In this document: positions 10,718-21,099 of the stretch, in pieces
Layout: each line of letters starts with the position of its first letter
Numbering within the stretch: the first letter of the stretch is position 1
From: Bos javanicus
Lineage: Eukaryota; Chordata; Mammalia; Artiodactyla; Bovidae
Length of the DNA: 64,000 bases
Direction of reading: 5' to 3'
Assembly: GCF_032452875.1 (NCBI RefSeq)
Contig: NC_083877.1
Location: forward strand, 48,781,724 to 48,845,723
Notes under the pieces: model-generated
What the model saw: the letters and a program-made list of their open reading frames with translations, nothing else
Told to the model about the DNA's origin: nothing
Databases searched by the model: none
Made by a program: the position numbers and the translations under genes

Positions 10718-11365
10718 TTCGATTTTATTTAATGTGTCTAAGAGAAATCTTCTACTAGCAGCTAATAAATTTGGACATTTGCGTCTCTCCCTTTCAGCAA
10801 GGAACACATCCCTCCATTCAGAGCTTTCTGCATGCAGGTATAGGACAGGAAACCCCTCTGCCTGGGAGTGGGCTGATAATTCTCCCCACCCTGAACTCAG
10901 GGACCTCAGTCCTCCCCTGTGGGGGTCTTGGTAACAGGGAAATCAGCCAGCATTATGAAGCAGGGTTTTTCCTTTTAGTCTTCACTGAGCACATGCAGCA
11001 TATACATTCTGCCCCACCGCACCTGTCCTTACCACTGTCCCCCTGAACAGGTTTTTAAGCCCTCATTCAGCTCTGTAGACATGCCTACAACACAACATTG
11101 GGTAGAGTCTAAATGGGAACAGGGCTAGTCCTGGTTGCTTCCTGAGGCCTGGATTCTAGATGCCGAAGAATTAAGGTGCCAGCAGAGTTCTTGGGTATTG
11201 AGCTATTTTCACATGTGAAAGGAGATTCCCCTCGTTCACCCTGAATGACCTTATGGGAAGCTGATCCACAGAGCTCACGAATTCCCACTAGTGAGGAGGA
11301 TCATCTGGTCAACTCTGCATGGCTCTATGTTTTTTAAAGTAAGTCAACATTTGAGATCAAGATTT
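10718..11365. other. Unassigned unique sequence
   Basis: No repeat recognised. Overlapping plus-strand frames at 10593-11046 are short and lack any motif. Confidence 0.45.
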
Positions 11366-11577
11366 TGCTGTTGTCATTTAGTCACTAAATCATGTCCAAC
11401 TCTTTGTGTCCCCATGGACTGTAGCCTGCCAGGCTCCTCTCTCCATGGGATTTTCCAGCCAAGAATACTGGAGTAGGTTGCCATTCCTTTTCCAGGGAAT
11501 CTTCCTGACCCAGGGATCAAACTTGCATCTCTTGTATTGGCAGGTGGATTCTTTACCACTGAGCCACCAGGGAAGCC
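11366..11577 (-). mobile_element. Bov-tA SINE
   Basis: In minus orientation the tRNA-Glu-like head is at the right (complement of GAGCCACCAGGGAAGCC, with ATTCTTTACCACT next to it) and the Bov-A body at the left (CATGGACTGTAGCCTGCCAGG). The tail is short and no clean target duplication is readable. Confidence 0.93.
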
Positions 11578-12332
11578 TGAAGATAAGTAGATGTTTATCC
11601 TGTTCAAATACCCAGAACCTTCACTGCACGGTCAATCTGGTGACCATACGACACAAGTCAGATATCTTTGAATAGGTGAAGTATTAGAGGCTAAAATGTG
11701 CAATAGAAATACAGAACTCCATTGTAGCAAGTCTTGTTACTGTTTAAGTTTATTTATGATGTTGTCTAATTTGTGTTTCTTATGGTACAGCAGCAGATGA
11801 GAAGAATCTGATTTGATGTAATTGATTACTTTTTTGGTTCCCAGACAATGAGCCAAGGCACCCCAGGCATTGCAGCAAACTTGAAAGAGTGCTGGGAAAT
11901 ACTTTAAATAGTCTAGGAAAATATATCAATTCCTGACATCTGTCAGACAGCATGTGAACTACTAGCTCAAGGTGGTTCTTAGTTTCACTATTGGAATGCA
12001 TGACATTCTTCTCAGTGATGTCATACATTTGCAAAGCTAGGGTTTGGGCAGTTGCTGTCATGTAAAGCAGCACCACATGGTACAATGTGGAGCAGGAAAT
12101 GAGGGCGGGGGTTTCCAGGCTAGTGCCCAGGCTTGAGAATTTGTGAAGTGTCCACCAGGCACATGTGTCTTCTTAGTATTAATAAATATTGCCGATTATT
12201 TCACAATGAAATGAAATATTATTTTCTTTACATTTATTGGATTTATTATTTTTCTGAAAAACTACTAAATTGTTAGGATGTAATTAACTTATTTGGATCT
12301 AATTAGTTAATAAACTCAACTGTTGGGCATTT
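11578..12332. other. Unassigned sequence with a 101-codon minus frame
   Basis: No repeat recognised with certainty. A minus-strand frame at 11780-12085 is open for 101 codons but shows no domain. It may be an old transposon remnant I cannot name, or chance. Confidence 0.35.
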
Positions 12333-12343
12333 CTTTTTAACTT

Positions 12344-12771
12344 TAGTTCAGTTCAGTCGCTCAGTCGTGTCCGACTCTTCGCGACCCCGTGAATCGCAGC
12401 ACGCCAGGCCTCCCTGTCCATCACCAACACCCGGAGTTCACTCAGACTCACGTCCATCGAGTCAGTGATGCCATCCAGCCATCTCATCCTCTGTCGTCCC
12501 CTTCTCCTCCTGCCCCCAATCCCTCCCAGGATCAGAGTCTTTTCCAATGAATCAACTCTTCGCATGAGGTGGCCAAAGTACTGGAGTTTCAGCTTTAGCA
12601 TCATTCCTTCCAAAGAAATCCCAGGGCTGATCTCCTTTAGAATGGACTGGTTGGATCTCCTTGCAGTCCAAGGGACTCTTAAGAGTCTTCTCCAACACCA
12701 CAGTTCAACAGCATCAATTCTTCAGTGCTCAGTTTTCTTCACAGTCCAACTCTCACATCCATACATGACCA
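12344..12771 (-). mobile_element. BovB LINE 3' end, 5'-truncated, with 11-bp target-site duplication
   Basis: BovB is an RTE-clade non-LTR retrotransposon. This copy holds the 3' coding end and tail (complement of GTCGTGTCCGACTC, CCTCCCTGTCCATCACC, TCGCATGAGGTGGCC). The flanks repeat CTTTTTAACTT at 12333-12343 and 12772-12782. The 3' tail consists of CTGAA units on the minus strand. The reverse transcriptase domain is absent, so the copy is dead on arrival. Confidence 0.95.
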
Positions 12772-12782
12772 CTTTTTAACTT

Positions 12783-13031
12783 GGGGTGTTATAAAAAATT
12801 CTGACCCATTAATCATGATACAAGAATGTTTTGGGGGACTTCTAGGTCAGGCAGTACAAAAGGTAAATAATCAATGTTTGTTATTGAATAAATGACAAGA
12901 AGTATTTAGTATGTGTCCATTATGTGACCTCAAAGCTAAATGCATGACTTCAAAGCTAAATGTATACACACACACACAAGATCTCTCTGCTCAAAGGATT
13001 TGGGGGGACAGGGATAATATTATAGTTGTAG
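12783..13031. other. Unassigned sequence with short (CA)n
   Basis: Nothing recognised except a short CA run near 12966-12978 and a local duplication of a CTCAAAGCTAAATGCATGA-like word at about 12929-12962. Confidence 0.45.
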
Positions 13032-13041
13032 TGTGTGCCAT

Positions 13042-13328
13042 TGGAGAAGGCAAAGGCACCCCACTCCATTACTCTTGCCTGGAAAATCCCATGGGTGGAG
13101 GAGCCTGGTAGGCTGCAGTCCATGGGGTCACTAAGAGTGGGACACAACTGAGTGACTTCACTTTCACTTTTCACTTTCATGCATAAGAGAAGGAAATGGC
13201 AACCCACTCCAGTGTTCTTGCCTGGAGAATCCCAGGGACCGGGGAGCCTGGTGGGCTGCCATCTATGGGGTCGCACAGAGTCAGACACGACTGAAGTGAC
13301 TTAGCAGTAGCAGTAGCAGTAGCAGCAG
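13042..13328 (+). mobile_element. BOV-A2 SINE with 10-bp target-site duplication
   Basis: Full-length two-unit BOV-A2 ending in an (AGCAGT)n/(AGC)n tail. The flanks TGTGTGCCAT (13032-13041) and TGTCTGCCAT (13329-13338) match at 9 of 10 positions. It landed at the edge of an older MIR. Confidence 0.95.
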
Positions 13329-13338
13329 TGTCTGCCAT

Positions 13339-13500
13339 GGCCAGGTACTATACATGTAATCCTATTGTATCTGTATAAAAACCTATGAGGAAGGCCATAT
13401 GGTCTGCATTTTATGGCTTGTGAGATAGTTTCAAGAATAAAATTCTTTTCCCAAATCAAATGTTGGTAGTGAATGTGTCAGCTGGTATCTGACTTAGCTC
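13339..13500 (-). repeat. MIR fragment
   Basis: In minus orientation the order GCCAGGTACTATACATGTAA, AACCTATGAGGAAGGC, CATTTTATGG follows the MIR 3' half (GCACTGTGCTAGG...CCCTATGAGGTAGG...CATTTTACAG). It lies directly beside the BOV-A2 insertion. Confidence 0.65.
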
Positions 13501-13609
13501 TATTTGATTTTGAAGAGTATCCAGCCTGTTGTACAAGTGTTCTGGACTATATGACGGCAATAATGAAATAGTCCATGTGTTTCCACATAGATCAAAAAGA
13601 TGACATTTT

Positions 13610-13710
13610 TAGTCATTTTAATTTTATATTGGAGCTTAGTTGATTAACAATGTTATGTTTCTGGTATACAGCATGATTCAGTTATACATGTACATGTCCA
13701 CTTTTAAGAC
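13610..13710 (-). repeat. L1 3' fragment
   Basis: ATTGGAGCTTAGTTGATTAAC, shown here as GGAGCTTAGTTGATTAAC, and TGATTCAGTTATACATGTAC match the minus-strand 3' UTR of artiodactyl L1 elements. Only about 100 bp remain. Confidence 0.7.
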
Positions 13711-14184
13711 TTCCATGACAATCCAAGTAACTCTGTACTTTCGAACTGCTGTTGTTTATATTTTCCTGTGTTGATCATTTTATAAGCATACTTAATTCTA
13801 TATGTCAGTATACATTTTAATTCTTTCTTCTTCCCCTAATGATGTGACTTAACCATTTCACTTTGAAACTTTTTATTTGGCAGACCATAAATGACCCTTT
13901 CAATCTTGGACTTTGTAAGTTATAACCAACAAAGTTAAAAAACACCAAATGATCCCAGTTGTATTGTGGTTGTGAAGCTGTGTGATATTCAAGCTTAACC
14001 CACATCAACTAAACCAGCTCAGAGAAGATTTCCATTCAGGCTGATGGGAAAGGGCATCTTGCTCTTTCCAGGAAACAGTGAGAATAACTCTGTGGAAAAT
14101 TTGCTTTCCTGTTCTTTACATAAAGAGAGTCAGGCTAGAAGGTGGAGGCTACCAGACCCTGGGCCTCCCCTGCTATCCTCTATT
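13711..14184. other. Unassigned unique sequence
   Basis: No element or gene recognised. Confidence 0.45.
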
Positions 14185-14194
14185 GGGTGGATTA

Positions 14195-14321
14195 TTGTGT
14201 TAGTCACTCAGTGGTGTCCGACTCTTTGTGACCCCATGGACTGTAGCCCACTAGGCTCCACTATCCATGGGATTCTCCAGGCAAGAAAACTGGAGTGGGT
14301 TACCATTCCCTTCTCCATCTT
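14195..14321 (-). mobile_element. Bov-A monomer SINE with target-site duplication
   Basis: One minus-strand Bov-A unit (GTCCGACTCTTTGTGACCCC, TCTCCAGGCAAGAAAACTGG). Flanks GGGTGGATTA (14185-14194) and GGCTGGATTA (14322-14331) match at 9 of 10 positions. Confidence 0.88.
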
Positions 14322-14331
14322 GGCTGGATTA

Positions 14332-15768
14332 GCAAGCCCTTAATAGCATCTCAAAAAAAGAGTTTGACTTTGTGGCCTGACATTTGTATAATGGATATTC
14401 TGTACACACATTTCCCAGACTTTGTTGATTCAGAGATTACACAAACTCCTCCTGATAAAGCTGTATGTAATCTGGGTTTACTTAGTCGTTTGTTTAGTTT
14501 GAAGTGTGGAGGGTTGTTTTGGAAAGCGGGTTGCTACTTCCACTGAAATGACTTTTTGCTGACGTCCCTACCTGGTGAAATGGCAGGAGGTGGTTTGAGT
14601 AGATGGTCAAGCACTGGGTCAGATATCTATCAACTGAAGTAGAAAAGGGCGCCGTCAGAGGAGCATGGCTAAAACTGCCAGGGTATGCTTGCTCAGGAAA
14701 CTCCCTGTCTGGGTTACTTACCTTTCATTACTAACTTTTTACCCAGTTACTCTACTGGATTTCCCCTTTTTCCCCCTCAGAAAGTTAGTGATCATGTCAT
14801 TTCTAATCCACGTTTGTGCACAGCAATCAGATAAGAGCTGTGAAGGTACCATGTCCATATTGGGACATATGCTTTGAGTTCAGCCCAGGTGGCTGAATGC
14901 AGAGTTCTCTATTTTCTGTGTTGAGGACTTCTGAGTATGATGTGTTCATATTCACGTCTCCGAGATCTTGTCTGTGAGATCCTAAAGCTGGATAGATGAA
15001 GATGAGGTAGGAAAATAGTGCTTGTGAAACATGTTTGCATTTGGCCGACCTCTCAAGTTCAGGCAGGGTTTCTGTTGTACTGTGGACAACCCATGATAGC
15101 CTGGAGACAAAATGCTGCTTATTGTTCTCCTAAGTAGGATGTGGATCACCCTTGACCCTTGTATTGGTTAACAATGGTGTGAGGGTAAGTCGCTGCCCAC
15201 AGGGACTCTTTGCTAAATGTTTCTAGGGCATTTCTACCATGGTCTCATCCATCAGTAAGCTTATGATTGTGGCTTGTCCTCTCCCTCCCAATCTCCTATG
15301 CCCTCCTATCAGATCCCTGAAAACTATATGCTGAGTAAAACTTCTTCACATTAATTTTGAATAGTTGTTTTAGTAGTACTTCCCCATCCAACCCCATGTG
15401 ATATTTCTCAAAATGTATTGCCTTATTTTCTGAAGAATTCTGCCCTGACTGCTTCCATTTTAACCACAGAGGACCTGAGCCACACAGAGATTCACCAGTT
15501 CTGTCTACTCCTATTCCTTAAGCCCATGTTTCCAGGAAACAGAACCCCTCCAAAGCCTACAGACCATCCTGGCCCTCTCCCACATATGTTTTGGAGTCAC
15601 TAGAACTCAATTTGAATGCGTTCTGTCACTTACTAATATGAACAAGAAATAGAGCATCCTTTTCTAATCTTATAGTTTCTTGACTCCTACTTAAGATCCA
15701 TCTTCAACATTGTTTATCCAGGATAAGAAGGATATAGGGATTGAGGGGAAACATCAAATCTTTTCTCT
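14332..15768. other. Unassigned, mostly unique sequence
   Basis: About 1.4 kb. The stretch around 15410-15560 has some L2-like words (TCTGCCCTGACTGC, then TTCC-rich), but I cannot confirm it. No gene seen. Confidence 0.4.
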
Positions 15769-15777
15769 AACTTAGTA

Positions 15778-16018
15778 GAGATACTTTAGCCACCTGCTGT
15801 GAAGAACTGACTCATTTAAAAAGACTCTGATGCTAGGAAAGATTGAAGGCGGGAGGAGAAGGGGACGACAGAGGATGAGATGGTTGGATGGCATCACCGA
15901 CTCAAAGGACATGAGTTTGAGTAAACTCCAGGAGTTGGTGATGGACAGGGAGGCCTGGCGTGCTGCAGTCCATGGGATTGCAAAGAGTCGGACATGACTG
16001 CACAACTGAACTGAACTG
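15778..16018 (+). mobile_element. BovB 3' end (ART2A-like) with 9-bp target-site duplication
   Basis: Severely 5'-truncated BovB tail in plus orientation: CAGAGGATGAGATGGTTGG, GTGATGGACAGGGAGGCC, AGAGTCGGACATGACTG. It ends in three CTGAA units. The flanks repeat AACTTAGTA at 15769-15777 and 16019-16027. Confidence 0.93.
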
Positions 16019-16181
16019 AACTTAGTATGGGCCTTGTCTGTTCTTTTCACAGAGAGGTCTTCATCTCTCTCTTATGTGTGGTTTTGCTTTCCCAGTTGCA
16101 TGACTTTGTGATTAAGCTGAGACTCAAGAATATTGAGGTGAATGAATGAAGATGTGAGAGTAACAATTGTCAGGTCTTATG

Positions 16182-16391
16182 GGGTGGAGGTGGTTCGGTG
16201 GTAAAGAATCCTCCTGCCAGTGCAGGAGCTTCAGGACATGTAGGTTCGACCGCTGGGTTGGGGAGATCCCCTGGAGGAGGAAATGGCAATCCACTCCAGT
16301 ATTCTTGCCTGGAGAATTCCACGGACAGAGGAGCCTGGTGGGCTACAGTCCATAGGATTGCAGAGAGTCGGACATGACTGAGCGACTGAAC
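16182..16391 (+). mobile_element. Bov-tA SINE
   Basis: tRNA-Glu-like head (GGTTCGGTGGTAAAGAATCC) followed by a Bov-A body (CCACTCCAGTATTCTTGCC, AGAGTCGGACATGACTGAGC). The first bases of the head are altered to GGGGTGGAGGTGG. There is no clear tail or target duplication. Confidence 0.92.
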
Positions 16392-17110
16392 GTGCATTGT
16401 CGTTGTACATACACATTATCTGTAGATGGGCATGGTGATATTTCCAGGTTCATCTCTATCATTTAAGCTTTGTCTTTTCAATAAATGTGCAATTTCATAG
16501 CAACATAATGAAAACAACCATGTAAATAAAATTCGTAAGTCATTTGGAAAACAAGTGCTTCAATTCAGGGCTCAGAAATATGTATTTAACTACAGCAGGT
16601 CTACCCACTGGGTGAGGAGCACAAAAACAGATTCTTCCTGAAGAATGGTATATCAGGCTGTTGGAAACTCATCCTCACCCATCCATCCACCCCCACCCAC
16701 CCCGGCCAAAATAGGCATTCCTGGTCTCTGGACATGTGACCAAGATTATTGGGTCAGGCTTTCCTGTACATATCCAGCTAGCAGTCATGCCCCCTCCACA
16801 CAAGAGAAAGATCTGCAGCAACTCTTTAGTTTGATCGTTAGTGAAGTGGAGATGGATGTGTACATCCTGATTACTCTTTAATCCCAAAGGCAAAGATCTC
16901 ACAGTGTCATTTTTGAGATAATGTATGCAAAAGCCTTGTTTGTAATCAAGTTAGGGCAGAACTGGAGTGAAACTTGTAAAACTGTGGGTAGTGCTGGCAA
17001 TCAGCTGAGAATGGGGTGGGCAGAACGCTGTCCTCTCTCCTCTGTGGCTGTTTCCTCAGCTCTGCAGTCTGCTCTCTCAAGTGGACTTGTGTCCACTGCT
17101 GCTGGTTGGT
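16392..17110. other. Unassigned unique sequence
   Basis: No repeat recognised. A C-rich patch at about 16678-16705 contains CCACCCCCACCCACCCC. Confidence 0.45.
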
Positions 17111-17121
17111 TAAACAACAAC

Positions 17122-17159
<38 letters not shown>

Positions 17160-17200
17160 CACACACACACGCACACACACACACACTCACACACACACTG
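17111..17200. repeat. Compound (CAA)n-(CA)n microsatellite
   Basis: About 90 bp: short CAA units, then a long CA run interrupted by CTCT, CG and CTC steps. It is the longest simple repeat in the window. His/Thr-rich and Cys/Val-rich open frames crossing it are artefacts. Confidence 0.97.
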
Positions 17201-17384
17201 GAGTGGCCCCCTCCTGGAGCTCCCTTTCCAGAGTGTACCCTGTTTCTGTTACCTCTGGTCAACCTGAGGAGGATAATCTACCCTGACCTCACTCTCCCCA
17301 CCCAACTGGCCCCTGGAATTCACATTAGTGAGCACTGTCAAGGGGGCAGACCCCACGCAGAGTGCTTTTCCTGTTTCTTTATTC

Positions 17385-17525
17385 CTGGTGGTAGGTATTA
17401 TTATTCCCCTTTTATAAATGATAAAACTGAGCCTCTTAGAGATGAAATGATGTGCCCAAGTTCCCAGAGCTAGAAAACCACGGCTCCTGGATGCCAACTC
17501 AGGTCTGTATAATCCCAAGCCTAAA
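17385..17525 (-). repeat. MIR fragment
   Basis: Minus-orientation MIR: GGTAGGTATTATTATTCCCC, TTTTATAAATGATAAAACTG, GATGTGCCCAAGTTCCCAGAG, here shortened to TGTGCCCAAGTTCCC. The order and spacing fit the MIR core. Confidence 0.82.
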
Positions 17526-18599
17526 TTCTCTTGGCTTTACCACCAAAATAAAAGACTTGCTAAATTCTCTATAGTCTTACTGATTCGATAGATTAAATAG
17601 GTTCTCTTGGAATAATTTAATATGAAAAGGATAGTCCCAGACATTAAAAATCATAAAGGATTTCAGTGGCAAAATTTTAGACATAAGGTGTGTTGGGATG
17701 GGAACAATTTCGGGACTTTTTTTGGTCACCTCCTCACATACACTATGCTGAGGGATGGCCTAGTATATTAATGCCTCAAAACAGGTTTGTAACTAAGATT
17801 TGCCATTTGGATGTCAGGAAAAATATTTTTGCATGGCAGATGAATGTTTTTAAGGGATCTAATGGTAGAAATGAGAAATTTGAAACATAGTCTGTATCCA
17901 AAGAGTGAAATCAGTCCTGACTCACACAGGGAGCATTTTGCAAGTGTGTTAGCTTTCCACTGATTGGCACCAGTGACATCTAGATGCGTTAGCTCTGAGA
18001 GCTGATATAAGAACAAAGATTTGGTCAGAAAAAATGGAGTGTAACCATCTAAGAGGCAGATAGGAAAATGCCTTTGCCTGATCCCCCTCTTGTGGGGATA
18101 AATGCCAGTGTTTCGAAGAGCTTATGGTGTAAGTACGTCTTTTCTACACACTAGCTTAATGAAAGAGACAGACCTCCATAATCCAGCAATAGGAGTTCCA
18201 GAGCAGACTGTTCAGAAATAGAACACAAGTCCTGGTGATGGTTTAGAGAGAGTAAATAAGATGACCCTTTACTGATAGAATTAAAATGTGTGCTCTTCAT
18301 AGGCTACCATTGGAAAACATATAGTGCTTTCAGGGTTTGCCTTTTTCTAATTAAAAAAATAAGTAACCAGCTACTCATGTTCAAAAATGAAATTTAAATT
18401 TCAGCTCTTGCCATTACCAAACAAACAAATTGAGCAGTTAAACCTTAAGGAAGGAGTCCAAAATGAAAAAAAAAAAAAAGATAAAAAAGATAAAGTAGGA
18501 GTATTAGCTTCTAACAGCCCTATATTAATTTTTCTCAGGGAAATTGCCAAGAAAAGAAAGGACTATACTTGAACATGTGTGTTGTATGGGCAAGCCTCT
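17526..18599. other. Unassigned sequence with poly(A) at 18466-18479
   Basis: No element recognised. The A-rich patch is followed by GATAAAAAAGATAAAG, but nothing upstream resembles an RNA-derived insertion. Confidence 0.45.
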
Positions 18600-18960
18600 G
18601 AAATACAGTGTCTGTAACAATTTATTTCCAGCCACTGACTCTGCTGCAAATGACAGAGTTTATTTTATTTTTTAAAGAAGTCTCAGCCTAAGGAAACACT
18701 GTGCTTCCAGAAGATGCCAAAGTATTGAAAGAGCCGTTACGAGAGGAGGGTAGGGGCAGGGGAAGTATATTTTCTAAGATTTTCTGATACTAAAACCCAT
18801 TTACGACTGTTGAGAAAAATCTCTCTGACGGAGGATTTAGCTCTCACTAATCCTTAAGTGACTTGTTTTGACAGAGCCTTTATAGGAGATTTTCTCAGTA
18901 ACTTTGGTTTGCTCTGAAGGAGCAATTACTGATTTGTCCTCCAGCACCATGTTTTGTTTT
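18600..18960. promoter_or_regulatory. Candidate regulatory block
   Basis: Repeat-free stretch with TGACAG (18651-18656 and 18869-18874), TTAAGTG (18854-18860, NKX2-like) and several short AT-rich homeodomain-like words. It reads like a moderately conserved non-coding element, but conservation cannot be judged from one sequence. Confidence 0.25.
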
Positions 18961-19540
18961 TTTTTTTTTCCTCTACCTTTTCCTGTTTAATGTGTACCAG
19001 TTAATGAACTTCATGTATGTTCCAAAATAGCAAGAGGATCCGATCAGAAGTGTTTACTGTAGAGATTCAGGAATGTTTGGATTTTCTTGGATCTTCCATT
19101 CCCTTTCTGGCCTCTGGGTATCAAGGACCTGGGTTTCATTTCGTGTGTCATGTGGCCTCCTCAGCAGATTCTTTGACTCGGGCTGGTGGAAATCAAGCCC
19201 TGCTTTCTATTTACACTGCACTTTCTTGACATATATGTATTTTCTGCTGGCTTGAGGAGCGGGCACAGGGACCCCAGGTTTTTAAGCCTCCTGGTGTTTG
19301 CTTTTGCTCAGAGGGGCATTATCTTTTTAGAGGTTACTCAAAAAGCTGGAATGCCCGCCTCCTGTAAAAGGGACTGCTGGATGCCAATGCTATGACAGTG
19401 GGACCCTCGCACGCATGTGCTGGGGTTTCCCACCTTCCTGCTGCACCTGTGAATGGATTTTTAAATTCCACCTCGAATCCTGTCTTCCATTTTGTAATGA
19501 AGTGTCTCCCCAATGGAGGCCTGAGGGGGTCTTTCCAGCC
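18961..19540. other. Unassigned unique sequence
   Basis: Begins with a T-rich patch at 18955-18970. No gene or repeat recognised. Confidence 0.45.
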
Positions 19541-19722
19541 CAGAAGTTCTCAGAGTGTGGTCTCAGACCAGCAGCAGCAGGGTATCCTAGGAACTTGTTA
19601 GCAATGCAGATTCTCAGGCACCACCCCAGACCTGAATCAGAAAGTCAAGGGGCGAGGGGTCTGGCAATCTGACTTTTAACACACTCCTTTGGTGATTCTG
19701 ATGTAGACTGACATTGAGAGGC
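19541..19722 (+). repeat. MER5A, hAT-Charlie non-autonomous transposon
   Basis: Consensus words in order: AGTTCTCAGAGTGTGGTC, GGAACTTGTTAGCAATGCAG, CACCCCAGACCTGAATCAG, TTGGTGATTCTGATG. Length is close to the normal 189 bp. MER5A copies predate the mammalian radiation and do not move now. Confidence 0.9.
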
Positions 19723-19774
19723 AATATTTTCCAGTCCCATTCCCATCTTATTTTTCAGGAAAAAACTACTAAGG

Positions 19775-20161
19775 CAGAGGTCCCCAACCTTCTTGGCTCC
19801 AGGGACCAATTTCTAGAAGACAGGTTTTCCATGGAGCAGGGAGAAGGGATGGCTTTGGGATGATTCGGGTATAGCACATTCATTGTGCACTGGGCTTCCC
19901 GTGTGGCTCAGCTGGTAAAGAATACGCCTGCAATGCAGGAGACCTGGGTTCGATTCCTGGGTTGGGAAGATCCCCTGGAGAAGGGAAAGGCTACCCACTC
20001 CAGTATTCTGGCCTAGAGAATTCCATGGACTGCATAGTCCATGGGCTCACAAAGAGTCGGACATGACTGAGCAACTTTCACTTTCATTTTATTTGTATTA
20101 TTATTACATCAGCTCTACCTCAGCTCATCAGATATTAGATCCTGGAGGTTGGGGACACCTG
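19775..20161. mobile_element. hAT-type DNA transposon with 8-bp target-site duplications, split by a SINE
   Basis: Terminal inverted repeats CAGAGGTCCCCAACC (left) and the complement of GGTTGGGGACACCTG (right) bound the element. Flanks TACTAAGG (19767-19774) and TGCTAAGG (20162-20169) match at 7 of 8 positions, the length typical of hAT. Without the SINE about 190 bp remain, so it is a non-autonomous remnant with no transposase. I do not assign a subfamily. Confidence 0.88.
19892..20090 (+). mobile_element. Bov-tA SINE nested in the hAT element
   Basis: Starts GGGCTTCCCGTGTGGCTCAG, carries CAATGCAGGAGACCTGGG and a near-consensus Bov-A body, and ends in a TTTCACTTTCATTTT tail. It interrupts the transposon after TTGTGCAC, and the transposon resumes at TATTATTATTACATC. 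Confidence 0.95.
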
Positions 20162-20169
20162 TGCTAAGG

Positions 20170-20500
20170 AACCATGCTCCAAAAAAACTACCACCTTCTG
20201 CCTCAGAAATCCCCAGCTTTATGACCCCACACTCCATTTTGGCTTATAACTTCCAAAACTTCCTCTTGCAGAGTTAGGTTCCTGGTCCTAATTTATGACT
20301 GGGTTCACTCTAATTTTTTTTTTCTTAATTTCTGTAAACCACACCCGTGATGGGATTGCTGATTGGGTGTGGCAGGCAAGATTTATGTTTTCACGCAAGT
20401 GTACAAAACTCCAGACAAGGATTAACATACAGAGTTTAAATTACTCTTGAGACTTTTTCGAAAGCTGCCTACTGTAATCCTCTTGTCAAGAAGCTTCTGT
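20170..20500. promoter_or_regulatory. Unique block with an inverted CACCC-box pair
   Basis: A perfect inverted repeat, CCACACCC (20339-20346) and GGGTGTGG (20365-20372), lies 18 bases apart. CACCC boxes are bound by KLF/SP proteins, and the left arm overlaps AACCACA, a RUNX word. The surrounding 300 bases are repeat-free. A regulatory role is inferred, not shown. Confidence 0.35.
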
Positions 20501-20774
20501 GCTAGAAAAAATGATCACCAAAATGGCTTTGCCAGCTTTACGGTAAAAGTCAGCCACGAGAGCTCTTTACAGGGAGAGCTGTCTCTATGTCCATGTGGTT
20601 GACAGACAGAGAGTTTTTTACAGAAAGTGGGCAGCCGTGACATTGTTTTTTGAGGAGAAGAGCATGGTGGGCCATCTCTTGGAGTTGGACATAGAGTCCT
20701 CCTATAGGACCCAGGCGTCCCCATGGCCATTTGGGTGGATTATGGGGAAGGCCCTGGATGGGAGACCTGGGAGA
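20501..20774. other. Unassigned unique sequence
   Basis: Nothing recognised. Short frames on both strands overlap completely. Confidence 0.45.
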
Positions 20775-20868
20775 GCTAGATCCAGATTCTGCTTCTCTGT
20801 TTACAAGTTGTGTCACCTTGGGCAAATCCCTTGGCATGTCTGACTTTTAGTTTTCTCTTTTGTAAAAT
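20775..20868 (+). repeat. MIR fragment cut by a SINE
   Basis: CAAGTTGTGTCACCTTGGGC, AAATCCCTTGGC and TTTTGTAAAATG are the MIR core in forward order. The next SINE inserted in the conserved TTTGTAAAAT word. Confidence 0.75.
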
Positions 20869-21089
20869 GCTTGTGTACTAAGTCGCTTTAGCCATGTCCA
20901 ACTCTTTGTGACCCTATAAACTGTAGCCCATCAGGTTCCTCTGCCCACGGGCTTCTCTAGGTAAAAATACTGGAGTTACTGTGCCCTCCTCCAGGGGATC
21001 TTTCCCACTCAGGGATCAAATCCATGTCTCTTATGTCTCCTGCATTGGCAGGTAGGTTCTTTACCACTAGCACCACCTGGGAAGACCCA
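20869..21089 (-). mobile_element. Bov-tA SINE with perfect 10-bp target-site duplication
   Basis: Minus-orientation Bov-A body (CATGTCCAACTCTTTGTGACC) at the left and tRNA-like head (complement of TTTACCACTAGCACCACC) at the right. TTTGTAAAAT is repeated at 20859-20868 and 21090-21099. Confidence 0.95.
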
Positions 21090-21099
21090 TTTGTAAAAT

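Noticed and set aside
11374..11607. Small proteins with SGFPGGSVVKNPPA-like starts
   Set aside because: These recur wherever a Bov-tA SINE is read through and are not genes. The same holds for frames in the SINEs at 4941, 5766, 13042, 16182, 27074, 37583, 49657, 56864, 57637 and 61542.
17001..17286. His/Thr-rich and Cys/Val-rich proteins
   Set aside because: They are translations of the CA microsatellite in several frames. The same applies at 10690 and 23516.
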